A stretch of 64,000 nucleotides of DNA, taken from contig JAOUJW010000011.1 in assembly GCA_029882975.1 (NCBI GenBank), positions 1-64,000 of the forward strand, written 5' to 3'. The notes beneath the pieces were generated by a model. The model worked only from the letters and a program-made list of their open reading frames with translations, made no database searches and had not been told where the DNA came from. Below are positions 1-8,123 of this stretch, piece by piece (the stretch's first letter is position 1; every line of letters begins with the position of its first letter). Position numbers and translations under genes: made by a program. This DNA is from Gammaproteobacteria bacterium. Its GTDB lineage: Bacteria > Pseudomonadota > Gammaproteobacteria > SZUA-152.

Positions 1-34
1 CGCCTCCGGCTTTATAAAAATTTCTTACATGCAC

Positions 35-62
35 AAAAAACCCGGCAATTGCCGGGTTTTTT
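35..62. terminator. Bidirectional intrinsic terminator
   Basis: A perfect palindrome: six A, a CCCGGC/GCCGGG stem around AATT, then six T. It can terminate in both directions: the dsrE2-tusA transcript coming from the right and whatever enters from the left edge. Confidence 0.9.
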
Positions 63-81
63 GTATTTCTTGTGGTGTCGA

Positions 82-549
82 CTAAATAAACAAACAAATA
101 TCCGATTGTCCGGCAAATTCGAAGAAAGTAGCCGCACCGCCATATTCGATTCCGTCGATAAATTCATCGTTTCGAAATTCAAACAAATCCACGGTCATTT
201 GACAAGCAATGAGCTTCACTCCCGCTTCAACACACAAATCCCGAAGCTCCTCTACGCTGGCCACACCTTTGGCTTTCATTTTTTGCTTCATCATGGTGCT
301 CATCATGGCCTGCATACCGGGCAGGGCCTGAAACAAAACTGGCATGGGCATCGGCATGGGCATGCCCGGATTCCCTAATGATGACATTTGTAAATTGAGT
401 TTTTTCCGTAGTAACTGCAAACCATAAAATGTACAAAATATCTCTACTTCATACCCTAAAGCCGCTGCAGTTGACGCCAATATAAACGGAGGATAAGCCC
501 AATCCAGGGATCCCTTGGTTGCAATAATTGCCAGTTTTTTATCAGACAT
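82..549 (-). CDS. dsrE2: DsrE2-like sulfur relay protein (DsrE/DsrF family)
   Basis: A 155-aa DsrE/DsrF-superfamily protein. The N-terminal beta-alpha start (KLAIIATKGSLDWAYPPF) and the conserved cysteine in IACQMTVDLF (C116; C106 nearby) are typical of DsrE2-type proteins. In sulfur oxidisers these are encoded with TusA and are thought to take part in cytoplasmic persulfide transfer; that role is inferred here from the neighbour. A Pro-Met repeat (about residues 61-70) and a Met-rich stretch (79-91) lie between the two halves, where this family usually has a variable hydrophobic segment. The gene lies 38 bp downstream of tusA, probably co-transcribed, and ends at the palindromic terminator near position 50. 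Confidence 0.82.
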   Translation of the reverse strand: MSDKKLAIIATKGSLDWAYPPFILASTAAALGYEVEIFCTFYGLQLLRKKLNLQMSSLGNPGMPMPMPMPVLFQALPGMQAMMSTMMKQKMKAKGVASVEELRDLCVEAGVKLIACQMTVDLFEFRNDEFIDGIEYGGAATFFEFAGQSDICLFI

Positions 550-587
550 GCATGTCCCACCTTATAAATCGTTTAAGGGTAAAATGC

Positions 588-818
588 TTAAGCTTTTTTG
601 ATACGGAAGTTGAACTTCCCACCGTCTTCACCGGAGTCTAATAACTCATTGCCGGTTTGTTTGGCAAAGGCTTCAAAGTCTTTAACCGATCCCGGATCTG
701 TTGCAATAATTTTTAGAACTTGTCCGGATTCCATTGTTGCCAAGCTCTTTTTTGCTCTCAATATGGGAAGAGGACAATTCAAACCGCTTGCATCCAACTC
801 TTGATCAAAATCTGCCAT
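588..818 (-). CDS. tusA: TusA family sulfurtransferase
   Basis: A small (76 aa) cytoplasmic sulfur carrier. The hallmark Cys-Pro motif is NCPLPIL with C15 as the persulfide-carrying residue, followed by the family's DPGSVKDFEAF region. TusA accepts sulfane sulfur and passes it to other carriers. In sulfur oxidisers it feeds Dsr or Hdr-type oxidation, so the pairing with a DsrE2-like gene and the nearby sox cluster supports a dissimilatory role rather than only tRNA thiolation (inference). An AAGGAG ribosome site precedes the ATG. The promoter must lie in the 236-bp gap shared with divergent bepA; no strong consensus pair stands out there. Confidence 0.93.
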   Translation of the reverse strand: MADFDQELDASGLNCPLPILRAKKSLATMESGQVLKIIATDPGSVKDFEAFAKQTGNELLDSGEDGGKFNFRIKKA

Positions 819-1054
819 GTTAAACTCCTTATGTCATTACTAGCATTATCGTCTAATTTTTGTGATTCATTAGTATTCAATTGACAACTTATATTCCAAA
901 TTAGTGAAAATTGCAACAGCTGCCGCGCGGTTGGCAACCAGGTTTTACTTTGTGATAAATATAAGAAGTTGGAATTAAAACTATTTCCACCGGAGCTGTC
1001 AAAGAAAGCAAATCTGGGGGACAATTTATTAAGCCCCACTTACGACCTAGAAAA

Positions 1055-2533
1055 ATGCTAAACATAAAATCCAAAATTTTACACTGCACCCTGATTGCCT
1101 TGTGCGCACAGATTTTCATGATTTCCGTGATCCCCGTCGTTGCGTCTGAATTACCTGATTTGGGCAGTAGCGCTGATGTAGTGTTGTCCCGCGAGGAAGA
1201 AAAGCGTTTAGCGGATGAATTTCTAAATTACATCCAAAATTCCTTAAAACTGGCGGATGATCCTTTGAGTACTGAGTATATTCAGAATTTAGGGGATAAA
1301 TTGGCAGCACATATGGAAGAAAAACAAAATTTTACGTTTTTCATTGTTGAGGACCCTTCAATCAACGCCTTTGCCGGACCTGGCGGCTACATTGGTATCC
1401 ACACCGGATTGATTTTCGCCACCCATAGTGAGGACGAACTGGCTTCGGTTCTGGCGCATGAAATAGCCCATGTAACCCAACGCCACTTGCTACGCAGCAT
1501 GGATCGAGGCAGCAAAATGACCTGGCCTTCCATTTTGGCTATTTTCGCAGCAATGGCCGTTGGCGATGCCCAGGTAGGTAATGCGGTGCTGGCGAGCACA
1601 ATCGCCGGAACAGTACAAAGCAAATTAAGTTATTCCCGCGACTATGAACATGAGGCCGACCGCATCGGTATTCGGCTGCTGTCACAAGCCGGATTTGACC
1701 CCAAAGCCATGCCGACGTTTTTTAAAACACTACAACAACAACACCAGTATTCCGATACGGGTCTACCGGAATTCTTACGGACCCACCCCATCACCGCCTC
1801 ACGTATTGCCGACAGCCAGGAATTGGCCGCCCAAATTCAACCCCTGCAGGCGCAGGATGCCACGAACTATTCGTTGACTACAGCCCGTTTGTATTACCAC
1901 TATCACAGCAAAAAAAAATCCTCTCAAAGCGGCCTTCCCACACGAAACAGCAAAGCCGTGTTTGTGGAGCAATATGAACAAGCTATTATTCATCTAAAAA
2001 ATGAACAGTATTCTACTGCTCGTAAATTGATCAATGACATCATACGTAAAGACCGTCCGCGCCTGCCTTATCTTATTACTCAGGCTGAAATCGAATATCA
2101 GCAAAAGGAATATAATAATGCGATTAAAGTATTAGATACGGCCCGTCTTTTTTATCCCAATGCCCTACCTTTGACGTCACTCCATGTTTCTTCTTTGATT
2201 AAAAATCAACAAGCCCATCAGGCCCTGCAATTACTGGATAAACAATTGCGCCAAACCCCCGACAATGCAGCACTATATAAACTTAAAGCCCAAGCCTGTA
2301 CCGGGTTAAATCAACCCAAAGAAGCCCATGAAGCCATGGCGGATCACTATCGACTGATTGGAAATATTCATGGCGCCATAAAACATCTTAAGTCATCCCT
2401 GAAATTGGCGGAAAACAACCGTACCGAAAAGCTGCGATTGACAGCGAAAATACAACAATTAAAGGAAAAAGTGATCGCAAATCAACCACCCCCGCCAAAA
2501 CCTGCCCATTTATCATTCTTGTATAATAATTGA
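1055..2533 (+). CDS. bepA: M48 family metalloprotease with TPR repeats (BepA/YfgC-like)
   Basis: A 492-aa periplasmic zinc metalloprotease. An N-terminal signal peptide (about residues 1-31) precedes an M48 domain with the HEIAH zinc motif at 135-139 and the distal glutamate in YEHEADRIG near residue 200. The C-terminal half (about 300-470) is helical and TPR-like. E. coli BepA works with the BAM complex, degrading stalled outer-membrane proteins and assisting LptD maturation; a similar envelope quality-control role is expected. It is transcribed away from tusA. No terminator is obvious after the stop codon. Confidence 0.9.
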   Translation: MLNIKSKILHCTLIALCAQIFMISVIPVVASELPDLGSSADVVLSREEEKRLADEFLNYIQNSLKLADDPLSTEYIQNLGDKLAAHMEEKQNFTFFIVEDPSINAFAGPGGYIGIHTGLIFATHSEDELASVLAHEIAHVTQRHLLRSMDRGSKMTWPSILAIFAAMAVGDAQVGNAVLASTIAGTVQSKLSYSRDYEHEADRIGIRLLSQAGFDPKAMPTFFKTLQQQHQYSDTGLPEFLRTHPITASRIADSQELAAQIQPLQAQDATNYSLTTARLYYHYHSKKKSSQSGLPTRNSKAVFVEQYEQAIIHLKNEQYSTARKLINDIIRKDRPRLPYLITQAEIEYQQKEYNNAIKVLDTARLFYPNALPLTSLHVSSLIKNQQAHQALQLLDKQLRQTPDNAALYKLKAQACTGLNQPKEAHEAMADHYRLIGNIHGAIKHLKSSLKLAENNRTEKLRLTAKIQQLKEKVIANQPPPPKPAHLSFLYNN

Positions 2534-2910
2534 GTTCGTATATTTGATTTTGTTGGGTGAAATATAGTACTGTCTGACCGACTGGATGAAACTCGTAAAT
2601 GTTAGGGTCTTATGCGTAGCGACTGGGATTCAGTATAAAGTAGGGGTATTTCCTGTACTGACTACCAAGATACGCATGAATAGCAAGTAATAAGAAGCAA
2701 TCATAATGAGACGGACTTGGCGACACTATAACGTTTAGTAACAATAACAGCCATGTCATTTCCCTTTGGGAATGTAATTAAAGCCGGTGAGTTGGACTGG
2801 TGGAGTACTAAGACAGAGTCGCAGACTATTTACCCTATCGTGTCTGGACCCGTCTCATGCAACTCCATCCGTCAATCGAACAATAAAAGTGAGTAATTAA
2901 GGAGGAAGTG
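2534..2910. other. Intergenic region upstream of soxX
   Basis: 377 bp with no plausible gene. It should hold the sox promoter, but no convincing -35/-10 pair is visible. It contains a compound hairpin (2612-2677) and a second, wide inverted repeat, ATGAGACGG (2706-2714) with CCGTCTCAT (2850-2858), either of which could be a regulator site or RNA structure. A strong ribosome-binding site (GGAGG at 2901-2905) ends the region. Confidence 0.6.
2612..2677. other. Imperfect long hairpin upstream of sox operon
   Basis: Nested inverted repeats share one centre: ATGCGTA (2612-2618) with TACGCAT (2671-2677), TGG (2624-2626) with CCA (2665-2667), CAGTA (2631-2635) with TACTG (2656-2660), and AGG (2642-2644) with CCT (2652-2654). 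The collinear nesting supports a single stem-loop of about 66 nt. It could act as RNA (leader or small RNA) or as a DNA operator; no function is recognised. Confidence 0.5.
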
Positions 2911-3288
2911 ATGCGAGCAACGCGGAAATCCGCTGTTAAACTGATAGCTGCTTTTGGTGCCATGTTCACCCTAAGCGGTATTTGCCTGACACCCAGTATT
3001 GCCGTGGGCGCAGATTCCATGGCCGATGATGGCAAGCAAGTGGCTTTTGATCGTAAAAAAGGCAACTGCCTCGCGTGCCACAAAATCAAAGGTGGGGAAC
3101 TGCCGGGAAATATCGGTCCGGAGTTAATTGCTATGAAAGCGCGCTACCCGGATAAGGCCAAGCTACGCGCCAAAATCTGGGATGCCACTGTGACATCTCC
3201 AAATACCATTATGCCTCCGTTTGGTAAACACAAAATCCTGACTGAGAAAGAATTGGATTTGGTTGTTGAATTCATTTATACCCTATAA
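2911..3288 (+). CDS. soxX: SoxX, cytochrome c subunit of SoxAX
   Basis: A periplasmic monohaem cytochrome c of 125 aa that pairs with SoxA to join thiosulfate oxidatively to SoxYZ. A signal peptide (about 1-34) is followed by the haem-binding CLACH (C53, C56, H57) and a likely distal Met ligand in IMPPFGKH (M101). The ATG at 2911 is preferred over the in-frame GTG at 2908 because GGAGG (2901-2905) is spaced 5 nt from the ATG but only 2 nt from the GTG. First gene of soxXYZA. Confidence 0.93.
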   Translation: MRATRKSAVKLIAAFGAMFTLSGICLTPSIAVGADSMADDGKQVAFDRKKGNCLACHKIKGGELPGNIGPELIAMKARYPDKAKLRAKIWDATVTSPNTIMPPFGKHKILTEKELDLVVEFIYTL

Positions 3289-3321
3289 GAAATTTATAGT
3301 TATTACAGGAGATTTCAGAGT

Positions 3322-3786
3322 ATGAAACGTAGAACGTTTTTAAAAGGCACAATTGCCGGAAGTATGGTAGGCACAGCTATTGGTGCCGGCCTGCTGACTC
3401 CACGCATGGTACTGGCCGCGTGGCCGTCTGCATCTTTTAAGGCCAAAACCGTTAGCGAAGCTCTTTCCGAGCTGCACGGCACCAGTGATACAAAACAAAG
3501 CGGCGACATCAAAATTAAAGCTCCAGACATCGCAGAAAACGGTGCCGTTGTACCTATTACCATTTCCACTAAAATGTCCAATGTCGAAGCCATTACGGTG
3601 TTGGTAGAAAAAAACCCACAACCTCTGGTGTGCAACTTCAACTTGGCCAGCAATGCCACCGGTTTTGCTTCCACGCGAATTAAAATGGGTAAAACCTCGC
3701 CGATTACTGCAATTGTTAAATCCGGCGGCAAGCTGTACAGCAATTCCAAGACCGTGAAAGTAACCATCGGCGGTTGCGGCGGTTAA
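3322..3786 (+). CDS. soxY: SoxY, sulfur carrier subunit
   Basis: A periplasmic carrier of 154 aa on which thiosulfate-derived sulfur is bound and processed. The C-terminus ends in the diagnostic GGCGG, whose cysteine (C152) carries the sulfur adduct on the swinging arm. A Tat-type leader (RRTFLKG, then a hydrophobic stretch to about residue 33) indicates export of a folded protein, with SoxZ presumably carried along as a complex. It lies 33 bp after soxX and 40 bp before soxZ. Confidence 0.97.
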   Translation: MKRRTFLKGTIAGSMVGTAIGAGLLTPRMVLAAWPSASFKAKTVSEALSELHGTSDTKQSGDIKIKAPDIAENGAVVPITISTKMSNVEAITVLVEKNPQPLVCNFNLASNATGFASTRIKMGKTSPITAIVKSGGKLYSNSKTVKVTIGGCGG

Positions 3787-3826
3787 TTCCGTATTTACTG
3801 AACATCGAAGACAGAGGAACATTTCA

Positions 3827-4144
3827 ATGGCTAAAAAAAGCATTCGTATTCGAGCCAAACTCAAAGGCAGCGTGACTGAAGTGAAAGCGCTGATGAGCCA
3901 CCCGATGGAAACCGGGTTGCGTAAAGATAAAAAAACCGGGGAAAAAATCCCGGAACATTTTATCCAGGAAGTCAAATGTGAGCATAAAGGTAAAGTTGTC
4001 GCTACCGCTGACTGGGGCCCCGCTGTTTCCAAAAACCCCTACCTTTCCATCCGATTCAAAGGGGGATCTGCTGGAGACGATGTCAATGTGAGCTGGGTTG
4101 ACAACACAGGTAAAAACGCTTCTGGAACAGCGAAAATTAAATAA
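3827..4144 (+). CDS. soxZ: SoxZ, partner of SoxY
   Basis: A 105-aa SoxZ: an immunoglobulin-like beta protein that forms the SoxYZ heterodimer. The start (SIRIRAKLKG) and the LMSHPMETGLRKD region are characteristic. There is no signal peptide of its own, as usual for SoxZ, which is thought to be exported with Tat-targeted SoxY. AGAGGA precedes the ATG. Confidence 0.96.
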   Translation: MAKKSIRIRAKLKGSVTEVKALMSHPMETGLRKDKKTGEKIPEHFIQEVKCEHKGKVVATADWGPAVSKNPYLSIRFKGGSAGDDVNVSWVDNTGKNASGTAKIK

Positions 4145-4204
4145 CGATAACCAGAGGCGGGGTACCGCCCAGGACAAGCCAATTCCGAGGAGGAGTAGCA
4201 AACA

Positions 4205-5041
4205 ATGAAGAGACTTCTGATGACTGCGGTCGCGGCTGTTACAATTACCGCCGCGCCGATGATAGTACAGGCAGATCCAGCATCGGATCTAAAAGCATTT
4301 CGAGACTATTTCTTTAAACGTTTTCCCAATGTACCACTGGAAGAATACGCTAATGGCGTATATGCCATTGATGCCGCATCCCGAGAACAATGGGAAGCCA
4401 TCGAGGAATTTCCCCCGTATGAGCTTGCGGTTGAAGAAGGTGAAGAGCTGTTTAACACTCCTTTTAAAAATGGTAAAACCTATGCCAGTTGTTTTCGTAA
4501 CGGTGGTATAGGCGTACGCAACGATTATCCCCAGTTTGACAAAGATACGGGGAAAATTGTAACCATGGAAAAAGCCATTAACGACTGTCGAGTTAAAAAT
4601 GGTGAAGCACCCTTACCATACAAAAAAGGTAAACTGGTTTCCATTTCTGCGTACATGGCATATACCACTCGTGGCAAGAAAATCGATGTAAAAATCCCGC
4701 ACGATCAACGGGCGTTGGAGGCTTACAATCAAGGCAAACAATTCTATTATGCCCGTCGCGGCCAATTGAATGTTTCCTGTGCTCACTGCCACATTGATAA
4801 TGCCGGTAACCGTATCCGCGCCGATTTGTTGAGCCCGGGTCTGGGCCACACTTCTCACTTCCCGGTCTATCGGTCCAAGTGGGGCGGCATGGGTTCACTG
4901 CACCGTCGTGTAACCGGCTGTAACAAACAGGTACGTGCCAAACCGTTTAAAGCACAAGGTGAAGAGTACAGCAATCTGGAGTATTTTCTTACTTATATGA
5001 GCAACGGAATTACTTTCAATGGTCCCGGAGTTCGAAAATAA
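4205..5041 (+). CDS. soxA: SoxA, monohaem-type cytochrome subunit of SoxAX
   Basis: A periplasmic catalytic subunit (278 aa) of L-cysteine S-thiosulfotransferase. Signal peptide about 1-23. Only one haem motif is present, CAHCH at 192-196. The place of the first haem is taken by isolated cysteines C96 (YASCFRNGG) and C128 (NDCRVKNGE), which in monohaem SoxA proteins form a disulfide. C239 in RRVTGCNKQVRAKPF is the expected active-site cysteine and haem ligand. It has a good AGGAGG site and a terminator 28 bp after the stop, closing soxXYZA. Confidence 0.95.
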   Translation: MKRLLMTAVAAVTITAAPMIVQADPASDLKAFRDYFFKRFPNVPLEEYANGVYAIDAASREQWEAIEEFPPYELAVEEGEELFNTPFKNGKTYASCFRNGGIGVRNDYPQFDKDTGKIVTMEKAINDCRVKNGEAPLPYKKGKLVSISAYMAYTTRGKKIDVKIPHDQRALEAYNQGKQFYYARRGQLNVSCAHCHIDNAGNRIRADLLSPGLGHTSHFPVYRSKWGGMGSLHRRVTGCNKQVRAKPFKAQGEEYSNLEYFLTYMSNGITFNGPGVRK

Positions 5042-5068
5042 TACAGTGTTGCAGGCTTTGTAAAAAAA

Positions 5069-5102
5069 CCCGGTTGGAGCGTAGACTCCAACCGGGTTTT
5101 TT
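5069..5102 (+). terminator. Intrinsic terminator after soxA
   Basis: An 11-bp stem, CCCGGTTGGAG (5069-5079) with CTCCAACCGGG (5086-5096), six-nt loop and six-T tail, preceded by A-rich sequence. It separates soxXYZA from soxB. Confidence 0.92.
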
Positions 5103-5172
5103 ATTTACAACTTCGTCATAAGTAGATAAAAACAAACGGGTGATGATACTAGAAACGTTCCAAAGTTGTGGA

Positions 5173-5178
5173 TACAAT
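5173..5178 (+). promoter_or_regulatory. Possible -10 element for soxB
   Basis: TACAAT lies 66 bp before the soxB ATG, downstream of the soxA terminator, where a separate soxB promoter would be needed. No clear -35 hexamer is seen, so this is tentative and may require an activator. Confidence 0.3.
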
Positions 5179-5243
5179 GCTCGCTGCCCGTACTTAGCCG
5201 TACCCTAGAAATAAAAATTCAATTACTTCCCTGGAGGTTTGGG

Positions 5244-6965
5244 ATGAATATATCTCGTAGAGAATTCTTGCAAATGCTGAGCGTAGCCAGCCTCGCCGGT
5301 GTACATTTACCGGGACAAGCCAAGAGTTTGACCAATAAAGCGCCGGACGATATGTATAACTTACCCAAGTTCGGTAATGTCTCGTTGATGCATTTTACCG
5401 ATTGTCATGCGCAGTTACTGCCCATTTGGTTTCGTGAACCCAATATCAATATCGGTGTTGGCAGCATGAATGGGAACCCCCCTCATGTTGTCGGTAAGAA
5501 TTTTCTGAAATATTACAACATCAAGGAAGGTACAGCGGCAGCCCATGCATTTACTTATCTTGACTTCGTTGAAGCGGCCAAACGCTTTGGGAAGGTAGGC
5601 GGATTCGCTCACCTGTCCAGCTTGGTGAAACATGTCCGCGGTCAGCGTCCAGGATCACTATTACTGGATGGCGGTGATACCTGGCAAGGTTCAGCCACTT
5701 CATTGTGGACCAATGCTCAGGATATGGTGGATGCCTGTAAACTGCTGGGTGTTGATGTGATGACCGGCCATTGGGAATTCACATTTGGTGCGGATCGGGT
5801 CAAAGAAGTTTTGGAAAAAGATTTCGAGGGACACATCGATTTTGTTGCACAAAACATTATTGATAACGAATGGGAAGAAAATGTATTCAAACCCTACGTG
5901 ATCAAAGAAATTAATGGAATTCCCACAGCCATCATTGGCCAGGCCTTTCCTTATACACCAATTGCCAATCCGCGATTTATGGTTCCCGATTGGAGTTTTG
6001 GTGTCCGTGACGACAAGATGCAACAGTCGGTTGACAAAGCCAGGGCCGAGGGTGCCCAAGTAGTTGCGGTTCTATCTCACAATGGCATGGATGTGGATAT
6101 TAAAATGGCCAGCCGAGTCTCCGGCATCGATGTCATTTTCGGCGGCCACACCCATGACGCTATTCCGCGACCTGTACAGGTAAAAAACAAAGGGGGTACT
6201 ACCCTGGTTGTCAATTCCGGCTCCAACGGAAAATTCCTTTCGGTCATGGATTTTGAAGTTAAAAATGGCAAGGTCAGAAACTTTGCATTTTCTTTGTTAC
6301 CGGTATTCTCCAATTACCTGGAACCGGATCAGGAAATGTCCAAATACATTAAGAAAGTCCGAGCCCCATACGAGAAGAAACTGAACCAAAAATTAGCGGT
6401 TTGTGACGAGTTGCTATACCGTCGCGGCAATTTCAATGGTACTTTTGACCAACTGATTATGGACGCGATGATGGATGTGCAAGGTGCTGAGATTGCGTTT
6501 TCACCCGGTTTTCGTTGGGGTGTGAGCGTACTTCCAGGCGAACCTATTACACGCGAACACGTGATGACACAAACTGCCATAACCTACCCCACGGCCACAC
6601 TGAACCAGTTTACCGGCCAGCAAATCAAGGATATTCTGGAAGATGTGGGTGACAATCTCTTTAATGAAGATCCCTATTTTCAACAAGGCGGTGACATGGT
6701 TCGTGTTGGCGGTTTGAAATTTGCTATGGATCCTACAGCAAAAATAGGCAAGCGCATTACCGATATGGAACTGAAAGGTAAGAAACTGGACCCCAATAAA
6801 AAATATTCTGTGGCGGGCTGGGCCAGCGTGGCCAGACCGCTGGAGGGCAAACCAATTTGGGATGTGGTTGAAGAGTACCTCGTGGCCAAAAAGACCGTCA
6901 GCATCAAGGAACTTAACCTGCCAAAAATCAAAGGCATTAAGGACAATGACGGTATGGTCTTGTAA
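5244..6965 (+). CDS. soxB: SoxB, thiosulfohydrolase
   Basis: A 573-aa dimanganese hydrolase of the 5'-nucleotidase/calcineurin-like family that releases sulfate from SoxYZ-bound thiosulfonate in the periplasm. Tat signal SRREFLQ at the N-terminus. Metal-site motifs in order: FTDCHAQ (D53, H55), GGDTWQGS, TGHWEF (SoxB version of the family GNHE block) and GGHTHD. The ATG at 5244 follows GGAGG and gives the Tat leader its proper position; upstream in-frame codons would bury it. It has its own transcription unit after the soxA terminator. Confidence 0.96.
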   Translation: MNISRREFLQMLSVASLAGVHLPGQAKSLTNKAPDDMYNLPKFGNVSLMHFTDCHAQLLPIWFREPNINIGVGSMNGNPPHVVGKNFLKYYNIKEGTAAAHAFTYLDFVEAAKRFGKVGGFAHLSSLVKHVRGQRPGSLLLDGGDTWQGSATSLWTNAQDMVDACKLLGVDVMTGHWEFTFGADRVKEVLEKDFEGHIDFVAQNIIDNEWEENVFKPYVIKEINGIPTAIIGQAFPYTPIANPRFMVPDWSFGVRDDKMQQSVDKARAEGAQVVAVLSHNGMDVDIKMASRVSGIDVIFGGHTHDAIPRPVQVKNKGGTTLVVNSGSNGKFLSVMDFEVKNGKVRNFAFSLLPVFSNYLEPDQEMSKYIKKVRAPYEKKLNQKLAVCDELLYRRGNFNGTFDQLIMDAMMDVQGAEIAFSPGFRWGVSVLPGEPITREHVMTQTAITYPTATLNQFTGQQIKDILEDVGDNLFNEDPYFQQGGDMVRVGGLKFAMDPTAKIGKRITDMELKGKKLDPNKKYSVAGWASVARPLEGKPIWDVVEEYLVAKKTVSIKELNLPKIKGIKDNDGMVL

Positions 6966-6992
6966 CCTATCCTGTAACCTATCCTGTAACCC
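6961..6992 (+). repeat. Short tandem repeat across the soxB stop codon
   Basis: TGTAACCTATCC occurs at 6961-6972 and 6973-6984, followed by a partial copy TGTAACCC (6985-6992). The first copy contains the soxB TAA. Probably a small slippage duplication. Confidence 0.8.
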
Positions 6993-7012
6993 AGGCAGGT
7001 GAGTCGTAAAAC

Positions 7013-7041
7013 AAAACGGTGGGCAAGCCCACCGTTTTTTT
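7013..7041. terminator. Bidirectional terminator between soxB and lptG
   Basis: A 12-bp stem AAAACGGTGGGC/GCCCACCGTTTT with an AA loop and a seven-T tail on the plus strand; the A-run provides a U-tract for the convergent lptF-lptG transcript. Confidence 0.92.
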
Positions 7042-7056
7042 ATTACAAACAGCAGA

Positions 7057-8121
7057 TCAATAGACTCTTTTAAACAGCCAATAAGCCGCCATCGCCGCCA
7101 GAATCAGTGGCAAAAAGACACTAAAGGCTGAGTTCAGTTTAAAAACCAACCCCACATAAGCAAATGTTTGGGTAAGAAGATGAAATGCCACACCCGTCAA
7201 TACTCCTACCAATACCCGTTGGCCCACACTGACCGAGCGCAAAGGACCAAATACAAAGGGTATGGCTAATAACACCATAATACCGGTTGCTAACGGGGAA
7301 GCCAGTTTAGACCAAAAAGCCTGAACATAATTACTGGAACTCAATCCATTCGCCTGTAGATATTCGATGTATTGGTACAAGCCCCAGGTAGACAAGGTAT
7401 TGGGTTTTACGGTAACTACACTGAGTAAATCCGGACTGATCGTTGTATCCCAGGCCAGTTCCTTTTTTGCTGCGGTAATGACTTGGTTTTCTTTGAGTTC
7501 ATTTTGTAGAACATTTTCCAGAATCCAGCGTTCATTGCGGTAGGAAGCCGTTTGCGCCTGTATTAACCGTATCAGACGATGTTGATCATCCATTTCATAA
7601 ATGTAGATTTCGCCCAGACGTTCCCCTGGGAGAAACTTTCTGGCATTGATAATATTGGTTCCATCCTTTGCCCAAAGCCCCTGCTTGCCCCCCATACTCA
7701 GTTGATTGGACAGGGCCACAGAACGTAGAGTCTGAGCCAAGCGCTCACTGTGCGGCCCCACCCATTCGCCCACTACAGCCACAAAGACCATGGCCAGAAT
7801 ACCCACTTTCATTACCGACCAAACTATGCGTCGCAACGATACCCCGGCACTGCGGATGGCCACCAGCTCACTATTACCCGCCAGCATTCCCAATCCCACG
7901 GTACAGCCAAGCAAAGCCGTCATTGGCATCAGTTGGCTAATTAAACTGGGTAAACTTAAGACAATATACAATATGGCTTCGCTGACACCGTAACGGCCCT
8001 TGCCGATATAATCCACCTCTTCGAAAAACCCGACGAAGGTAAACAAGGACAGCAACACGACCATGACAACGACCATGTTGATAATAACGCTCCAGCCAAT
8101 GTACCGATCCAGTATTTTCAT
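7057..8121 (-). CDS. lptG: LptG, LPS export permease subunit
   Basis: A 354-aa inner-membrane subunit of the LptB2FG ABC exporter that extracts LPS and feeds it to the periplasmic bridge. The start MKILDRYIGWSV is the conserved LptG N-terminus. Two N-terminal helices, a periplasmic beta domain (about 130-260) and C-terminal helices follow the YjgP/YjgQ pattern. Start chosen at 8121, 2 bp after lptF, rather than a longer in-frame extension into lptF. The stop is followed by a shared bidirectional terminator. Confidence 0.95.
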   Translation of the reverse strand: MKILDRYIGWSVIINMVVVMVVLLSLFTFVGFFEEVDYIGKGRYGVSEAILYIVLSLPSLISQLMPMTALLGCTVGLGMLAGNSELVAIRSAGVSLRRIVWSVMKVGILAMVFVAVVGEWVGPHSERLAQTLRSVALSNQLSMGGKQGLWAKDGTNIINARKFLPGERLGEIYIYEMDDQHRLIRLIQAQTASYRNERWILENVLQNELKENQVITAAKKELAWDTTISPDLLSVVTVKPNTLSTWGLYQYIEYLQANGLSSSNYVQAFWSKLASPLATGIMVLLAIPFVFGPLRSVSVGQRVLVGVLTGVAFHLLTQTFAYVGLVFKLNSAFSVFLPLILAAMAAYWLFKRVY

Positions 8122-8123
8122 AA

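Noticed and set aside
3315-4201. Long minus-strand reading frames opposite soxY, soxZ
   Set aside because: They are antisense shadows of clear Sox genes; no ribosome sites, no recognisable domains.
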